Assembly: GCA_951799425.1 (NCBI GenBank)
Contig: OX637405.1
Span: 32,161,635-32,225,634 of the forward strand
Length of the DNA: 64,000 nucleotides
Direction of reading: 5' to 3'
Origin: Ilex aquifolium
Lineage: Eukaryota > Streptophyta > Magnoliopsida > Aquifoliales > Aquifoliaceae
Shown: positions 45,744-58,179 of the stretch, one piece after another
Layout of the letters: every line of letters starts with the position of its first letter
How positions within the stretch are numbered: the stretch's first letter is position 1
Made by a program: the position numbers and the translations under genes
The notes under the pieces: model-generated
Seen by the model: only the letters and a program-made list of their open reading frames with translations
What the model was told of the DNA's origin: nothing
Database searches by the model: none

Positions 45744-47525
45744 TGTGCAAAAGGCAACAGCGTAATTCCGCACATGTATAGTGGGAGGAAGTTTCAGCAA
45801 ACAATGACCAAAAAGAAAAAAAGAAAGATTCAGCAAATTGTCCATCTAAATAGACAAGTCATCTATTGTGGGCATGACCTGACCACCAATTATTAGAACT
45901 TAGGAGCGGCTGCAGAAGGGAACACCCTGATTAGGCGGATGATGATTGAACATTACCACAACTTTCTCTCACTAGTGGCAGTGATTTGATTTGATTTGAT
46001 TTGACAGATCAAATCTATTGTCTTGCACTGCTTACATGTATCACCATCTATGAAAATCACAGCACATAACCGACATGGAGAATTTATTATTTGGATGGTG
46101 AGAGTATATGATACAAGTCTAAGATGTAAGGTGGACAAAAAAAATGGATGGATTATTTTTTCATTGTTTGATATTGAAAGAAAAATGAAAGGAGAAAAAG
46201 TCATATACAAACTTAATTTACTATTATACCCTTACACAAAAAATCAAATTTTCTATTGCAAATAAGCTTTTAAAGATTTCAGGCCACCAAATGGCATGAC
46301 GAGTCCCATTATGGTATCAAAATATTATTTTTTGGTATTGTATATTTATTTTTATTCAATAAAAATATGATATGTTTAAAATTATTATTTTTTTATTTTT
46401 TATTTGTATTTATTATTTTTCAATCAATAATTATAAATAATCAAACTCAACAAAATGGTACCATATCAAAGCCAAAATCTAATATTACTTGCACTTTTGA
46501 TATAGTGTCAAATTTTTTTTCATGGGTGTGACTCAAAGTTGGGATTGCAGTTTGAGAATAGTCAATAAAAGGATAAAATATGGACTGTTACATAAAATGG
46601 ACAAAATAGCTATTTATTTCAAAATTTCTCATGTGGTATGTTTCTAGAAAAATCCAAGAGTAGATGTGGAAAATAGTGAAGGGTATAAAGGTAATTACAG
46701 CAGCCCCCTACAATGAGCCCCAATTTGCAGTCCCATTTTCTACCCAGTTTTGCACGGACACAAAATAGTAGGCGGAAGGGATGCGCTTTCCACTTTCTTT
46801 TCCACTCCATCCAATTTTTCTTTTATACCAAACAAAAGAAACTCTTTCTTTTCTTCCCATTTTTCATCCATCCCATTTTCATTCATACCAAACAAGGGGT
46901 GAGGGGTTCACTAGTGAACTTATCAGATTACAACATGTGATATAGTTAGTGTGGTGTTATTATTACATTGAATTTTTTGTTGATATATTACCTAAAAATT
47001 ATAAGATATATACATACATATGTATTCGATCATGATGATGAGACCGTTAATATTACAGCTAATAATTTGAATTTTATATTTATAAAAGAATAGCAATTGT
47101 TAAAATTAATCCAATCTTTATTTAATAGTATAAAATTCATTCCAATAATATTTTTTTTGTAGGACCCCCAATGTTAAATGCCAGATAAGTCAATTAATTC
47201 ACAGTTACATCTCTATTCTTTTGTTCCTACTTATTTTATTTTCACTTTAATTTTAAATTACGAAATAAAAGAGCAGAACTTTCTAATTAAATTGGGCATT
47301 TACATACGGTTTTTTAGGGTGGGCTGGGATGGTGCTGAATGACCCAATTTTAGTCTTTAGCGAATGTTTGGGCGTAATGGATCAGATGTGACAAAGTTCA
47401 GTTGATCTCAGGTTTCGAGTTCAATAATTATTCTTATAGCGTTGGGAGTTGAAACGGACGAAATACAAAGAGAGAAGCGAAGATTTGTGCACAGGGGAGG
47501 AGGAGGAGGAGAGACAGATACATAG
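45744..47525. other. Spacer and NDUFA1 upstream region
   Basis: AT-rich, with (GATTT)n at 45986-46004. A stretch at 46270-46530 has TATGGTATCAAAATATT-type words and may be an old MITE. The last 120 bp before 47526 are presumably NDUFA1 promoter and leader. No other gene is recognised. Confidence 0.35.
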
Positions 47526-47854
47526 ATGGCGTTGGTGTGGTTGGAAGCAGTACTTCCGTTGGGGATTATAGCAGGGATGCTTTGTGTTATGGGCAACGCT
47601 CAGTATTACATCCATAAAGCTGCCCATGGCAGAGTAATTAATCTCATTTTCGTTTTTTTACCAGTACAAAACTCCTTCGCAGTCGGATTGATTTTCTTCG
47701 AATTCTTATCTAATGTTGTAAACTGTTTTCCCAAATAAAATTAAATCAAATTAATAAATAACAGCCGAAGCACATCGGCAACGATGTCTGGGACGTGGCC
47801 ATGGAAAGACGAGACAAGAAGCTCATCGACAAGTTCGCTGCTTCCTCCAATTAG
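47526..47854 (+). CDS. NDUFA1: NADH dehydrogenase (ubiquinone) 1 alpha subcomplex subunit 1 (complex I MWFE subunit)
   Basis: A two-exon gene: 47526-47633 and 47765-47854 (TAG), with a 131-nt GT-AG intron, phase 0. The product has 65 residues. Residues 1-24 (MALVWLEAVLPLGIIAG onward) form the single membrane helix that anchors MWFE in the inner mitochondrial membrane arm of complex I. It continues QYYIHKAAHGR, PKHIGNDVWDVAMERRDKK, which is highly conserved in plant orthologues, and the length matches the family. The first ATG follows a leader without upstream in-frame ATG, so the start is secure. No neighbour is functionally linked. Confidence 0.95.
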
Positions 47855-48889
47855 ACCGCCGTCTTCCTGGTATTGCTTTTCTTGTTCTGAATATTTTTCT
47901 TTCCTTTATTCTATCACTCATAAGGAAATACATCGCTCTATTTTAGGGTTTTGTGTTTGACAGATGTTTGATCTGTCATCTTTCCGATACTTTTTCATCT
48001 GTCTACTAAGGGTTCAATTTTCTCTGATTAACAACTAGCTTTGATGGCGTAGCAACCATAGAGTATGTTCCTAATGCCTTGAGGAGGGTTCAACTTGATT
48101 GGTAGGAAAATTTTGGATTGGTATCATCACCTCCAATTGGGTTGTCCTTTTAACTTTGAGTCTATTTGGACTTGAATTATTTATATTACACCTTGCTGCT
48201 TCGACTAATGTAGTTCTTTTTGACTCTGACTAAGCCATTTTAGCTGTAAGTACTTACCAGGTATCTGTTGATTTCTTTTTTATAAACTTATACCTATTTA
48301 TACAAATCTCCAGTTTACGTGAAAGTTGCACATTATAGATAGGGATGTCATTTTCTTGAAAATATACTATGCATGCAGACCTCATGGGATTAAAACAGAT
48401 GCAGCCGTAATTGATCACAACCATCACAAAAGGAATTGCCTGAAGGCATTGGAATTGCTGTTGCATGTTCTTTTCCTATTCTTGTGGGACAAAGATTATG
48501 GTATGGACTAAGGAATTTTAGAAGAGTATATGGATGACTTTGAAAAGTGTTAATGGCTAATTCAGCGTGTGGGGAAAATATTAGCTGGTTAATTGCCTGA
48601 ATTATTTTCCTTGAAAGTTTAACAAATCATATTGTCATATGTGCTGGAAGCTTGACCGTATATTGTTAATTCTCCTCACTTACTTCTCCTAATTAGTCTT
48701 CTAGCTTTTTTGGCCTTTTCCCTTAGCATGACTATTCATTTTTAACACTTGACTAGCATATTCAATACATAGATATCTTCTGGTGGCTATGTTCTTTCAA
48801 TGGTTAAACCCAAGAATCATCCTGATTGGTAGCTTGTTCCTCCCATAGTCCAAAGCTACATGTGGAGCGAGTTGTTGGCACCTTTTTTT
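47855..48889. other. NDUFA1 downstream region
   Basis: This contains the NDUFA1 3' UTR. Short frames here (for example 48326-48511) have no recognisable homology. No delimited repeat is seen. Confidence 0.35.
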
Positions 48890-49085
48890 TACGTAAGTGT
48901 AGATGTACTTGACCCCTGGCTGTAAGATCGACAAGATGGCTAGGAGCTCGCTTCAAAAGGTTGGAGGTTCTTAGTTCAAGCCTCCCTTTAGAGCCATCCC
49001 CCAAGAACTTATCCTTGTAATTACCCGGTGTATGTGGGACGGGGTATGCTCCAAGAGACAAGGTTCCGCCTTGTTAGCAAAAAAC
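48890..49085 (+). mobile_element. Possible tRNA-derived SINE
   Basis: The sequence has an A-box-like TGGCTAGGAGC and a B-box-like AGTTCAAGCCT about 40 nt apart. A GC-richer tail (GGTGTATGTGGGACGGGG) and AGCAAAAAAC follow. The layout fits a longer SINE family than the copies at 7656 and 12474. The A box has a mismatch and I find no target duplication. Confidence 0.4.
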
Positions 49086-50040
49086 ATGGATGTTGAGAGT
49101 TCAATGATTTTTGTCTCTACGTAGTTAAAACATAAATTGACCTAGCGAGGGGTGAATAGGTCTTACACACTCGTTGCAGAATTATCAACCAATTTAAAAA
49201 TCTAGACCTATTCGTCAATGAGAGTGTGAATGCAAGATACAAAGTTAAGTTGAAAAATCACTAGTAGTAAAAGTAAAATAAACAATCAGCCACACCATAA
49301 GTGATTTCTACATTGAAAACCCAACCGAGAAAAAAACACGGGACCTAGTTCGGTCAACTAATCCACTAAAGCTTCAAGTTCGTTACAAGAGTGTAAAGAC
49401 TTATGCCTCAACCAAGAACTTCTGCTTAGATGCTTTCTTTGTTTTGAAACTCGCTTCTGAATCCATAACAAGCTTTTGAATGCTTTATGGAAGAACAAGA
49501 ATTGAATCCACAGTCCGCATTGCACCGTTCAAGTAATCCCCTCAAACTTCTCTGGGAATCCACCAAAGCAAACCAAATATCTTTGAAGTTTGGGAATACC
49601 TACTGGATGACTAGTTCTCTCAAAGAACATGATATAGGTATTGAATAATCAATTTAGACTTCCTAAATTCGACCAAGTAGTTTTGTCTTTTGGTTTGGAA
49701 AGCTAGGTTTAGGTTTTCTTAAGTTTTTTTCTCTTATTTTTGCTGATCTGAAGCCTTAACACACGTACAAAGCCTTTCCAAATATATAGGAATGGAGTTA
49801 GCATCCAAATAAAAAACCAAAATCAACAGAATCTTGATAGACCGTGCGTGCCCTGAAAGAGCGCTGGCCTCTGGATTGAGAAATATCTAGGCTGACCCTA
49901 GGTAAGCGCTGAGTGAGCAGTGGTCTCGGGTTGAGAATCTGCTCACTCCAATTTTCAAGGGATTGCTCGAGCACTAGATGAGCACTTAAAGGACTGTGTC
50001 TATTGGTTTTTGCCAAAGAGGTTCTGCATGTATGCATAAA
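49086..50040. mobile_element. LTR-retrotransposon LTR-like fragment
   Basis: It contains GAGGGGTGAATAGGTC and GACCTAGTTCGGTCAAC, phrases typical of plant retrotransposon LTRs, with no coding frame. Ends, a second copy and the target duplication are not visible, so it may be a solo LTR or remnant. Confidence 0.33.
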
Positions 50041-53000
50041 TATATATTTTAATTAGTGATTGAGTATTTGGTTGGTACTACTGTTGTCCTTAGGCCTGAG
50101 AATCAGCCACTGAGTAGGCAATGTGCCCCAATTTCTGTTTTTCAGGTCTTGTATTCTACCAAACTAATGAATGAGTTATTGCTATCGGTACTAGAGGGTG
50201 GAGATCATAGGTCATCTTTCAGAACTTCTCCTCTAGGAATACTTTAAAGTACATCATCTGTGAAGGGGACCTGCTGGATCCCCATTTTCTAATATATGTT
50301 TACTAGGTAATCCATCAAAAACCCAACAAATTCACCTTTTTGTCCTGGGCTAGGCAATGTTTAGTGACCTTTACATGTACTATAATTAAGATGAGGAGTT
50401 CGAGAAAACTCATTTCGGCAGCAGGACTAATTGCATTAGTATAAGAACATATCAAATATATAACGGTAATTCCTTATCATCATTGACACATAATATTACT
50501 GATTAATTATAAACAAACACATAAGACTAATAGTTTCCACTTAATTTAATAATCAGCTTTCCCCATCCCATAACTATCATATTACATTAGTAAAATTCAC
50601 CTCGTGCCGGAGGAAACTTTGCAATATCAAAAATCGAATATTGATTGTGTAATATTTATATTTTAAATAATAATTTATTTATTTTTCTTTAATCACGCGA
50701 TTTAAAATTAAAGTGAATAGAAATAAAATAAGAGGGAGGTTAGTGTAGATTAATATGGGCGCTTGATATTGTGGAGTGTTGGTTGAGTTATCTGACATTG
50801 AGGGTTGTGCAGAGAAGATGATATTTTTGAGCGGTAAAAAAATTGGGATGAATTTTGTATCATTGGATCAAAGTAGAAGAAAGTTGAATCAATTTTGACC
50901 GTTGTTGTATTTTTATAAATTGAGAATTTAACTTAGCTGTAATATTAGATAGATAATGACGTTGTGTGGTGATGCAGGAGGACTTGCCATAGGCATCGGA
51001 AGGAATAAAGCAATTGTAAGATGTTTCGGCTTTTGTTGGGAATATGATTTGGGGGCATATTTTTTGTTTTTTTTTTATTCTTTATGTTTGTATTTTCATG
51101 AACCTTGAACTTTGTAAGGGATGAAAAAGTCATTCAGCAAGTTTACTTAATGATGTTGATGTGGTGAGTTTGGTCCGGGTGCTCTCGATTATGCACGTCA
51201 CTGAAGTCTTCACCGGAGAGGATATCCTGTTTTATTGAATATTTCCGCCTGGTATGAGAGGATGAAAGAATCAATGTTCTCTTGTGAGGACAGAAGAGCC
51301 AATACTTCATTTCATTTTTTGGGGGAATTACCGATTCTTCATTTCTTTCGCGGTGATAGTTTGTGATAATATGTACTAATTGACCAGCGTACCAAAACAA
51401 AAACAGATATTGCAGTTGCTGTCTGACTCATAGGTGTTTCCACCTCTGTGAAATACGTATGTGTTGATGAAGTGTGTGCATCTGTTTCATTCTTGTGCAT
51501 CACAATTTGGCGAAATAACTTGAGTAAGACAGACAATGGATTTGTGATTGAATTCTGCAGTAGCTGTCCTCATTAGGGCGACTTAGAATCCATCTAGGTA
51601 CGTAGGGTGGGGTTGGTTGGATGGATGACATTAATGTGCGAGACCAGAGTCAATTGTTACCGGAATGCTACCAAGTAATATTTTTTACAAATTCTCAAGA
51701 TCATATCTTTTAGAAAAATGTTATATAACTCATATGAAACTCAAAAATTAAAATTTAAATGCATATCATCTAAGGGATGGGTGAGTCTTACTGAAAAAAT
51801 TGATAGGATTTATTCATTTAAGAGATAATATGTATTTGAATTGTCATTCGAATTTTGTAGCATTCCTATGATCTTTTAACTGCTGATTTCCAAGTACCTG
51901 CAAGTCAAATCCATTTAACTCTATGTACCCGAACCTTTCCAAGTGGAAGTTGGACTAACCGACGGATTTTGTAGAAGAGCGTTGTATGTTAAGTGGATGG
52001 AAAAGTGGTTGCCTGTCTGTGTGTGATTGTGAATGAGAGCACTTCATCAGTAGTGTGGAGCCACACCATTTCGTTTCTGCTTGGCTTAACTTTAGTCAGG
52101 GAATCATATTTGATTTAGTGGAGTAGTTGTATTAAAAAATGATTTTTCTTTTTAAAAAAGAAAGGTTAGTAGGCTCTTCTTTTCAATCATTATTTATTAG
52201 CAACTGGATCCACATTAGCCACCATACTCGCTTTTCTTTGTGGGGGGACACGACAAGCACAACACTTCAACAACTGAAGTAACCATATGGAAATGATAGT
52301 TTTGGACGGTCTTCATAATTTTAAAAAAAAAAAAAAAAAAAGAAGCTTAGACGCAAAAGATTCCATCCCATTAGTGGTGCTTTCACTTGTAATTGGAGTA
52401 TTCATATGTATATATACAGCGAGCGGAAAAGGACTGAACTGCTGCGTTGGCGAATTATGCCCCCCCTGATTTTGAATTGGATGCTTGCTTGGGTTGTGTA
52501 TCACTGTTCCAGATTTTGATATACCGTTGTACAAACACTCCTTCTGATGTATAACATTCAGGGCTCAGAGAGAGAGAGAGAGAGAGACTGTGGCCTTGGT
52601 AGGGACACATAGGTCTGGATCACCAGACGCCCTTACATTTCCGCAAGAAGAGGCAGCAAGTCTTGGAAATGAACCTCAGTTTGCGGAAAAAATCTATAGG
52701 TTTTGGTTAAAGAATAGAAGCAACTTTAGTGTCTACTTGCTCGGGTCTTTAATTCCCTGTTATTTAATATATATAGGAGCATGTTGTACGAGAAAGTTTA
52801 TTTAAACATGCCATCTAGAGGAATCAAAGAAATCTCTGAATTGAGATAAAACTTCCCCAGAAGTTGAGCCTAGAGGATGAACATGTTATTGTATCATGCA
52901 TGCCAGACCGCTACATGTTAACAGCTTGAAGCAAATATACGATGGGACTCTTGTCAAGAACTAGACATGTTAACAGCTTGAACCAAACTATGCTAATCAT

Positions 53001-53311
53001 TCTAAAGCAATAGAGTGTAGTTAAGAACAATCCAATCCAGAAAGAAGAATGCCAAGCAAATTTTATTTCTTGTCAATGGCATGGCAAAATTCACCACAGA
53101 TAGAAACGAATCAAGAAAGTAGGAATCGTTTATGTGAGAGGCAACAGATTATTATTTACACAATAACCCCATATTACCCACGCTACTACCAGGAAGAAAG
53201 AACAAAGGGAATGGACACCAAGAAAAACTAGTGTGACAGAAGAATATAACTAATTGGATGATTTGAACATGAATATGAATGGACGCCGGCAGCCTGTACA
53301 AATGGCAGAGG
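50041..53311. other. Spacer without a recognisable gene
   Basis: AT-rich DNA with a (GA)n microsatellite at 52567-52588 and poly(A) at 52321-52340. Frames at 51143-51400 and 52590-52805 show no recognisable domain. The last stretch up to 53311 is probably the 3' UTR of the DUF1191 gene. Confidence 0.35.
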
Positions 53312-54292
53312 TCATGGTACATATTCAGTCTCGATCTTAGGTTGCGTCCGTGTTACCATGGCTGCCGGAGCTTTTGTGCTCCCCACTGTAGTCATGCGTA
53401 GTGCTTCTCCAACCTCAGCAGCATTTTCCATCTGTTGCATTTTCTTCCTGTGCTTGAACTTTTCCCCCCACAATACCAGCAACCCCAACAAAACCAACAA
53501 TGCTAGCCCTGCAAGCACTGACCCCACAATTGTCCAGACTTTAGGATTGTTCTTTTTTCTACCACTTGGTAGTAGACCTGCATTTGGAGCTCTCCCCGGT
53601 GGTGCAGGAGAGACCGGTGCAGGGGAAGGGGCCCTGGACTTGACTACAATAGAGAAATGTCCCTGTTGGAACGTTGAGCAAACATTGCCGGACGCCACAT
53701 TGCTGAAATTAACCAAACCATGTAAATCAAACCAAACACACTTTGCAACTGAACCTTTGGGTACTGATTGCATATTTGAGAAATTGATTAATATTGGTTG
53801 ACGAGATGCCCTGATATCCAACTCAGGTAAATTTTTAGCGGATAAGTTTGAAGCATCATAAGCGAGAAGGCCCAAGACAGGAGCCAAGTACATATATCCG
53901 GGCAAAGGATAATACAGTGCAGACAAATTTCCCAAATTCTGATAGACCAGAACAAGCCTCTCAACATATGGGTGCCCAAGGACACCCATAGGAATGAAGA
54001 ACTCTTTGTACATCCGAACACCTCTAGTCCATAGGCTACCACTCCTAAGCCGCATTGCCGAAACCGTAATGTCAGACAAATTTGTTGGGACAACTCCATT
54101 ATAGACGGCACCGGTCCTCGGACGAACAAATGCCTGAAAAGCATAGTCTTGGAGAAGTGCATCCAGAGGCCGTGCAGAGGTCGTTGAAGGACCAGGCAAC
54201 TGAGTTCGGACAGCTCTGGGCAACCAGAAGAAGCATATCAGAAGAAGCAGCATCTTGAGACTTGGAAGAAGCCCCATAGAAGGATGCTTCAA
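53312..54292 (-). CDS. DUF1191 family single-pass membrane protein
   Basis: An intact single-exon gene of 326 residues. A signal peptide (about 6-30, MLLLLICFFWLP core) is followed by the DUF1191 extracellular domain (about 42-218) with PLDALLQDYAFQAFVRPRTG, PYVERLVLVYQNLGN, YYPLPGYMYLAPVLGLLAYD and FQQGHFSIVV, several N-x-S sites (71, 149, 170, 195) and Cys185/Cys205, probably a disulfide. Then come a Pro/Ala/Ser linker (221-236), a transmembrane helix (252-275) and a basic cytosolic tail ending ETEYVP. Plant DUF1191 proteins are predicted type I plasma-membrane proteins of unknown function. A second ATG at codon 6 could also be the start. Confidence 0.92.
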   Translation of the reverse strand: MKHPSMGLLPSLKMLLLLICFFWLPRAVRTQLPGPSTTSARPLDALLQDYAFQAFVRPRTGAVYNGVVPTNLSDITVSAMRLRSGSLWTRGVRMYKEFFIPMGVLGHPYVERLVLVYQNLGNLSALYYPLPGYMYLAPVLGLLAYDASNLSAKNLPELDIRASRQPILINFSNMQSVPKGSVAKCVWFDLHGLVNFSNVASGNVCSTFQQGHFSIVVKSRAPSPAPVSPAPPGRAPNAGLLPSGRKKNNPKVWTIVGSVLAGLALLVLLGLLVLWGEKFKHRKKMQQMENAAEVGEALRMTTVGSTKAPAAMVTRTQPKIETEYVP

Positions 54293-55079
54293 ACTAAATG
54301 AAAATCAGCACAATATCTGTCGGTCAATCTGACTTGGTAGATTAGATCCAAATGGGAGGCTAAAAGTCAACTCCCAAATTTAGTTGTGATGTCATATATA
54401 TCTATCAGAGCTAAAATAAGAAAGCGGGTGAAATGTATGTAAATCAGAATTTGTAGTCGAAGAGGCTTCACAATCTCTCGTCACGAACTTGGAAATTCCT
54501 ACATTCGGGTGACGAATCTAATTCGATATTCCTAATCTAACGCGTAGTTGGTGAGAAAATAAATATATGGTAAAACATTAAACCGTTAAATATCTATCAC
54601 AAAGCACTTCTACCCTTTGGAATCCCCCTTCTAAAAAAAAAGATTTACATTCCACAAACCAAACGCAAACCCCAACTATGACAGTCCTTCAACATCACAA
54701 TTGATCGCGGAAAACAGAAAAATAGCAAGTATAGAAGAGTATACTTGACATACTCTAGTGCCCAAAGCAAAGCCAAGCTTTGTTTTCAATTGAGGAAGAT
54801 CCGGGGGCTGTCAAAAAGGAAGAAAACCAGAGAAAGCTGCTGCAGGCAATGCCGACCTGACTTGGAAACCCTAAATAAATGTGATGGATTGGATGATCTT
54901 TGTCAAAATATGGAGCTAATCAACCAGAAATGTCAGGGAGCTAATCGTTCCGAAGCAGAACAAACCAAAACGATGCACCCTCAAAAAAATCTTCATACAC
55001 ATTACAACACTCGCGCGATGCATTACTTGTTCTCGTTAAATCGTCCCAAAATTGAAAACTAAAAAAAAAAAAAAATTGG
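54293..55079. other. Upstream region of the DUF1191 gene
   Basis: Presumed promoter and leader of the minus-strand gene. The frame 54745-55062 is basic and without recognisable homology. A poly(A) run at 55061-55075 may mark a degraded retroelement edge. Confidence 0.35.
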
Positions 55080-55344
55080 AGAGAAGGAGTAGATAGAAGG
55101 TTGGGAGATGGGATTCTGAGAATAAATATTTTTCTATTCAACTCTAAGTATTAATAAAATGCATACGTGCAGCAGTATTTTACATGATCAAATACAAATT
55201 TGGTATTATCCCAAAAAGATTTGGATAGAGATAGATCAATTAATTTGGAATTAGCGTTATCTCAAGATGTTATCCCACATAATTTCAGATGAAGAGAGAT
55301 TCATTATAATAACTAATCTTTATCTTTAATCTTTATGTCTAACA
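55080..55344 (-). mobile_element. Probable 3' LTR remnant of the copia element
   Basis: Directly after the polyprotein end, read on the minus strand, a purine tract (TTTCGGGGGCG) is followed by TGTTAGACATAAAG, a plausible LTR start at 55344. The other LTR is not in the window, so the far border is a guess. Confidence 0.35.
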
Positions 55345-58179
55345 CGCCCCCGAAAGTGAAGAGCTTCATGAAGGAGACTGAACTTGTCACGAAGAAACTT
55401 GAACCGTGGAGTGGGTAGTGGTTTGGTCAAAATGTCGACAACTTGATCCGTATTTGACTTGTAGGTTGCGCTTGGTGACATTGTCATGAACAAAGTGGAA
55501 TGCAATTTCAATGTGTTTCATACGGTTGTGAAAAATCGGGTCGACAGTAAGGAATGTTGCATGGATGTTATCACACCATAGAGATAAGAGATTGTAACCA
55601 AAGAATTTTGGTAGTGGCGTCGACGAGGGCCCTGATATTCAGTTTCGATACTTAAGCGTCAATCATCATCAGAAAAGGCCGAGATGGTGGAGGATGAATG
55701 TCTTGTGATGGGAAGACAAACATTTAATGTGGATTTAAGGTGACGAAGGATGCATTTGACAACGGTCCAATGATCATCTGTGAGTTGCTGCATGTATTGG
55801 CACACCTTATTTACGGAATATGACAGGTCTGGCTGAGTGATAGTGGTGTATTGAAGGGCGTCGACGATACTCTGATACATCATGGCATCGGGAAAAGGCG
55901 CACCATCAGTGCAACGAAGTTTCATGGTTGGAGCAAAAGGACCAGTAATTGGCTTGACACCATCCATGGCAGTCCTTTGAGAAGATTAACTATGTATTGA
56001 CATTGGCTAAGCAAGAGACCATTAGAAGTATGTAAAACCTCAATACCTAGAAAGATACCTAAGGTCTTTGATAGCGAATTCATTGCCAAGATGATGAATA
56101 AGAGAAGTGACCATTGGTGTGGAGCTGCCTGTAATGATAAGATCGTCAATGTAGATCAACACATAAGTATGAGAAGAAGTTGTCACCCGAATAAACAAAG
56201 AGGGATCGGTGTGAGAAGCCGCAAACCCTTGAGTGATGTGAAAAGTGATTAATCGAGCGAACCATGCACGAGACACTCGTTTTAGGCCATAAAGCAATTT
56301 CCAGAGGCACCAAACATGATTAGAGTATTGAGGATCAATAAACCCCGGATGTTGCTTTATATACACAACCTCTTCAAGATTGCCATTAGGGGTGTTCACC
56401 CTACCCTACGGGTAGGAAATATAGTCTTCCGTCTTCCTACCCGATACTTTGTGGAAGAATTTTTTCTTGGCCTACCCTACCCGATCAGGTGTGGTATTCC
56501 TACCCGACTTCCTACCCAATTAATCGAGTAGGAAGTCGGGTAAACACTTTTGTAGTTATTAATTTTTGAATCATTTTAACAATTCAATTAAATAACATGC
56601 ACCAATTTAACAAGACAATAAATCAATTATACTAAAACCTAAAACAACTACAATAACAATTACAACAAAACACAAGAAAGCATGAACATCAATCCATCAT
56701 AATTGTTACACAAATACAATAACAATTATTTTAAGTTTAAATCATATGAAACATATTAAAATCATAACCGCTCCAATAGATCACCAATTCACTACAAATC
56801 ATATAACCTACACAAAAAACAAGTCCATGTTTTAGCAACTCAAACATCCACAACAATAACAATGTTATAATATAAATTATACTACACAAATACTCTTATA
56901 ATTACTAAAAAAAAATAAAAAAATTAAATATATTTTTTGCGGGTAGAGTAGGGTAGGGTAGGAATGCGGAAATGATGGGTATTCCGCATTCCTACCCAAT
57001 TTAATCGGAAGACTAAAAACTCTTCCGCATTCCTACCCGATTTTTGCGGCTAGTCGTTCAGTAGGGTAGGGTAGGGTCGGGTAGGGTAGGAAATTGCGGC
57101 CAATCAGAAATTTGAGCACCCCTAATTGCCATGGAGGAAGACATTGTTAATGTCAAGTTGGCGAAGGACCCATTGACGATTGGGGGCTAGACTCAATATG
57201 GTGCGAATTGTTACGGGCTTGACGACCGGGATGAAAGTATCAATTTAGTCAATGTCTTCCTATTGATTAAAACCTATGGCAACAAAGCGCGCCTTGTAGT
57301 GTTCAATGGTGACGTCTGATTTGCACTTTATTCGAAACACCCATTTACATCTGACGAAGTTAATATTTGGAGGCGGCGGTTGGAGTGTCCAAGTACCATT
57401 TTGGATCAAAGCATTGATTTCATCAAACATTACGACTCGCCATTTGGGATCGTGAGAAGCGGTAGTGACACATGTGAATGTGGGATCTGTGGAGGCCATT
57501 GTGACATAACATTGAAGCAGTGGATGTTTAGTGGCCAAATTGAGGATCTTTGGTCGTCAAATGCCATATTTAGACCTTGTGGTCATGGGATGAGTGCTTG
57601 TTGAGGAGGGATTATGCAGAGATGGCATTGAGTGTGACATCACTGGAGGCACCGCTGGTGGCAGTGATGTGGGAGCCGCTAGTTGCTGGGCTGTTGGGTT
57701 AGAGTACATAGGCAGTTGAACCGTTGATGTCATTGGGAGAGATGGCAGAGGGTGAAGTATCGACGGTGGAGAAAAATAGAAGGTGGTAGGCGGAGATTGC
57801 ACCGCTAGCCTCGGCTATGAGTCTTTGTCTGTTAGAGTAAACACAAATTCATAAAAAATAACATTTCGGGAGATATAAATCCATCGATGAATTGGGTCAA
57901 AACATTTATAGCCATGGTAGTGGTGGCTATATCCAAGGAAAATACACTGGGTGGAGTAGAATTCGAACTTGTGATGGCAATATGCTCAAAGGCAAGGATA
58001 CCATGCACATCTGAAAACCTTGAGGAATTTGTAATCCAGCGTTTTGTGGAAAATTTTTTCTAATGGTGAGACATGCTGGAGAAGTGGGGAGGGTAAGTGA
58101 TTGATGAGGTAAGCGGCGGTTTCAAAGGTAAAATCCCAAAACATAAATGGGATAGAGACATGAGTCAAGAGAGCTAGGC
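55345..58179 (-). pseudogene. Broken Ty1/copia polyprotein (integrase C-part, reverse transcriptase, RNase H)
   Basis: Reading right to left: an integrase-core tail (58168-57986, FWDFTFETAAYLINHLPSPL), a linker (57802-57557), the start of reverse transcriptase (57538-57260, WTLQPPPP, KWVFRIK), the catalytic part with YIDDLII (56399-56040), then RNase H-type segments (55967-55659) and a C-terminal DILTKPLP (55511-55345). Several frameshifts and stops break it, so it is inactive. A hAT element splits it at 56387-57124. Gag, protease and the front of integrase are missing. Homology stops sharply near 58180, where another element seems to begin. Confidence 0.88.
56387..57124. mobile_element. hAT-like non-autonomous element inside the copia reverse transcriptase
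   Basis: The ends TAGGGGTGTTCACCC and, reversed, TAGGGGTGCTCAAATT are inverted. A perfect 8-bp duplication, attgccat (56379-56386 and 57125-57132), flanks them. Subterminal arrays of GGGTA/TACCC occupy both ends (56395-56540, 56938-57100). The centre is AT-rich with no transposase. Copia coding sequence resumes on either side. Confidence 0.92.

Noticed and set aside
53358-53801. 147-codon plus-strand frame
   Set aside because: Antisense shadow of the DUF1191 gene.
56938-57100. Telomere-like GGGTA repeats
   Set aside because: The unit is not the plant telomere repeat TTTAGGG, and the array lies symmetrically inside hAT termini, so it is a subterminal array.
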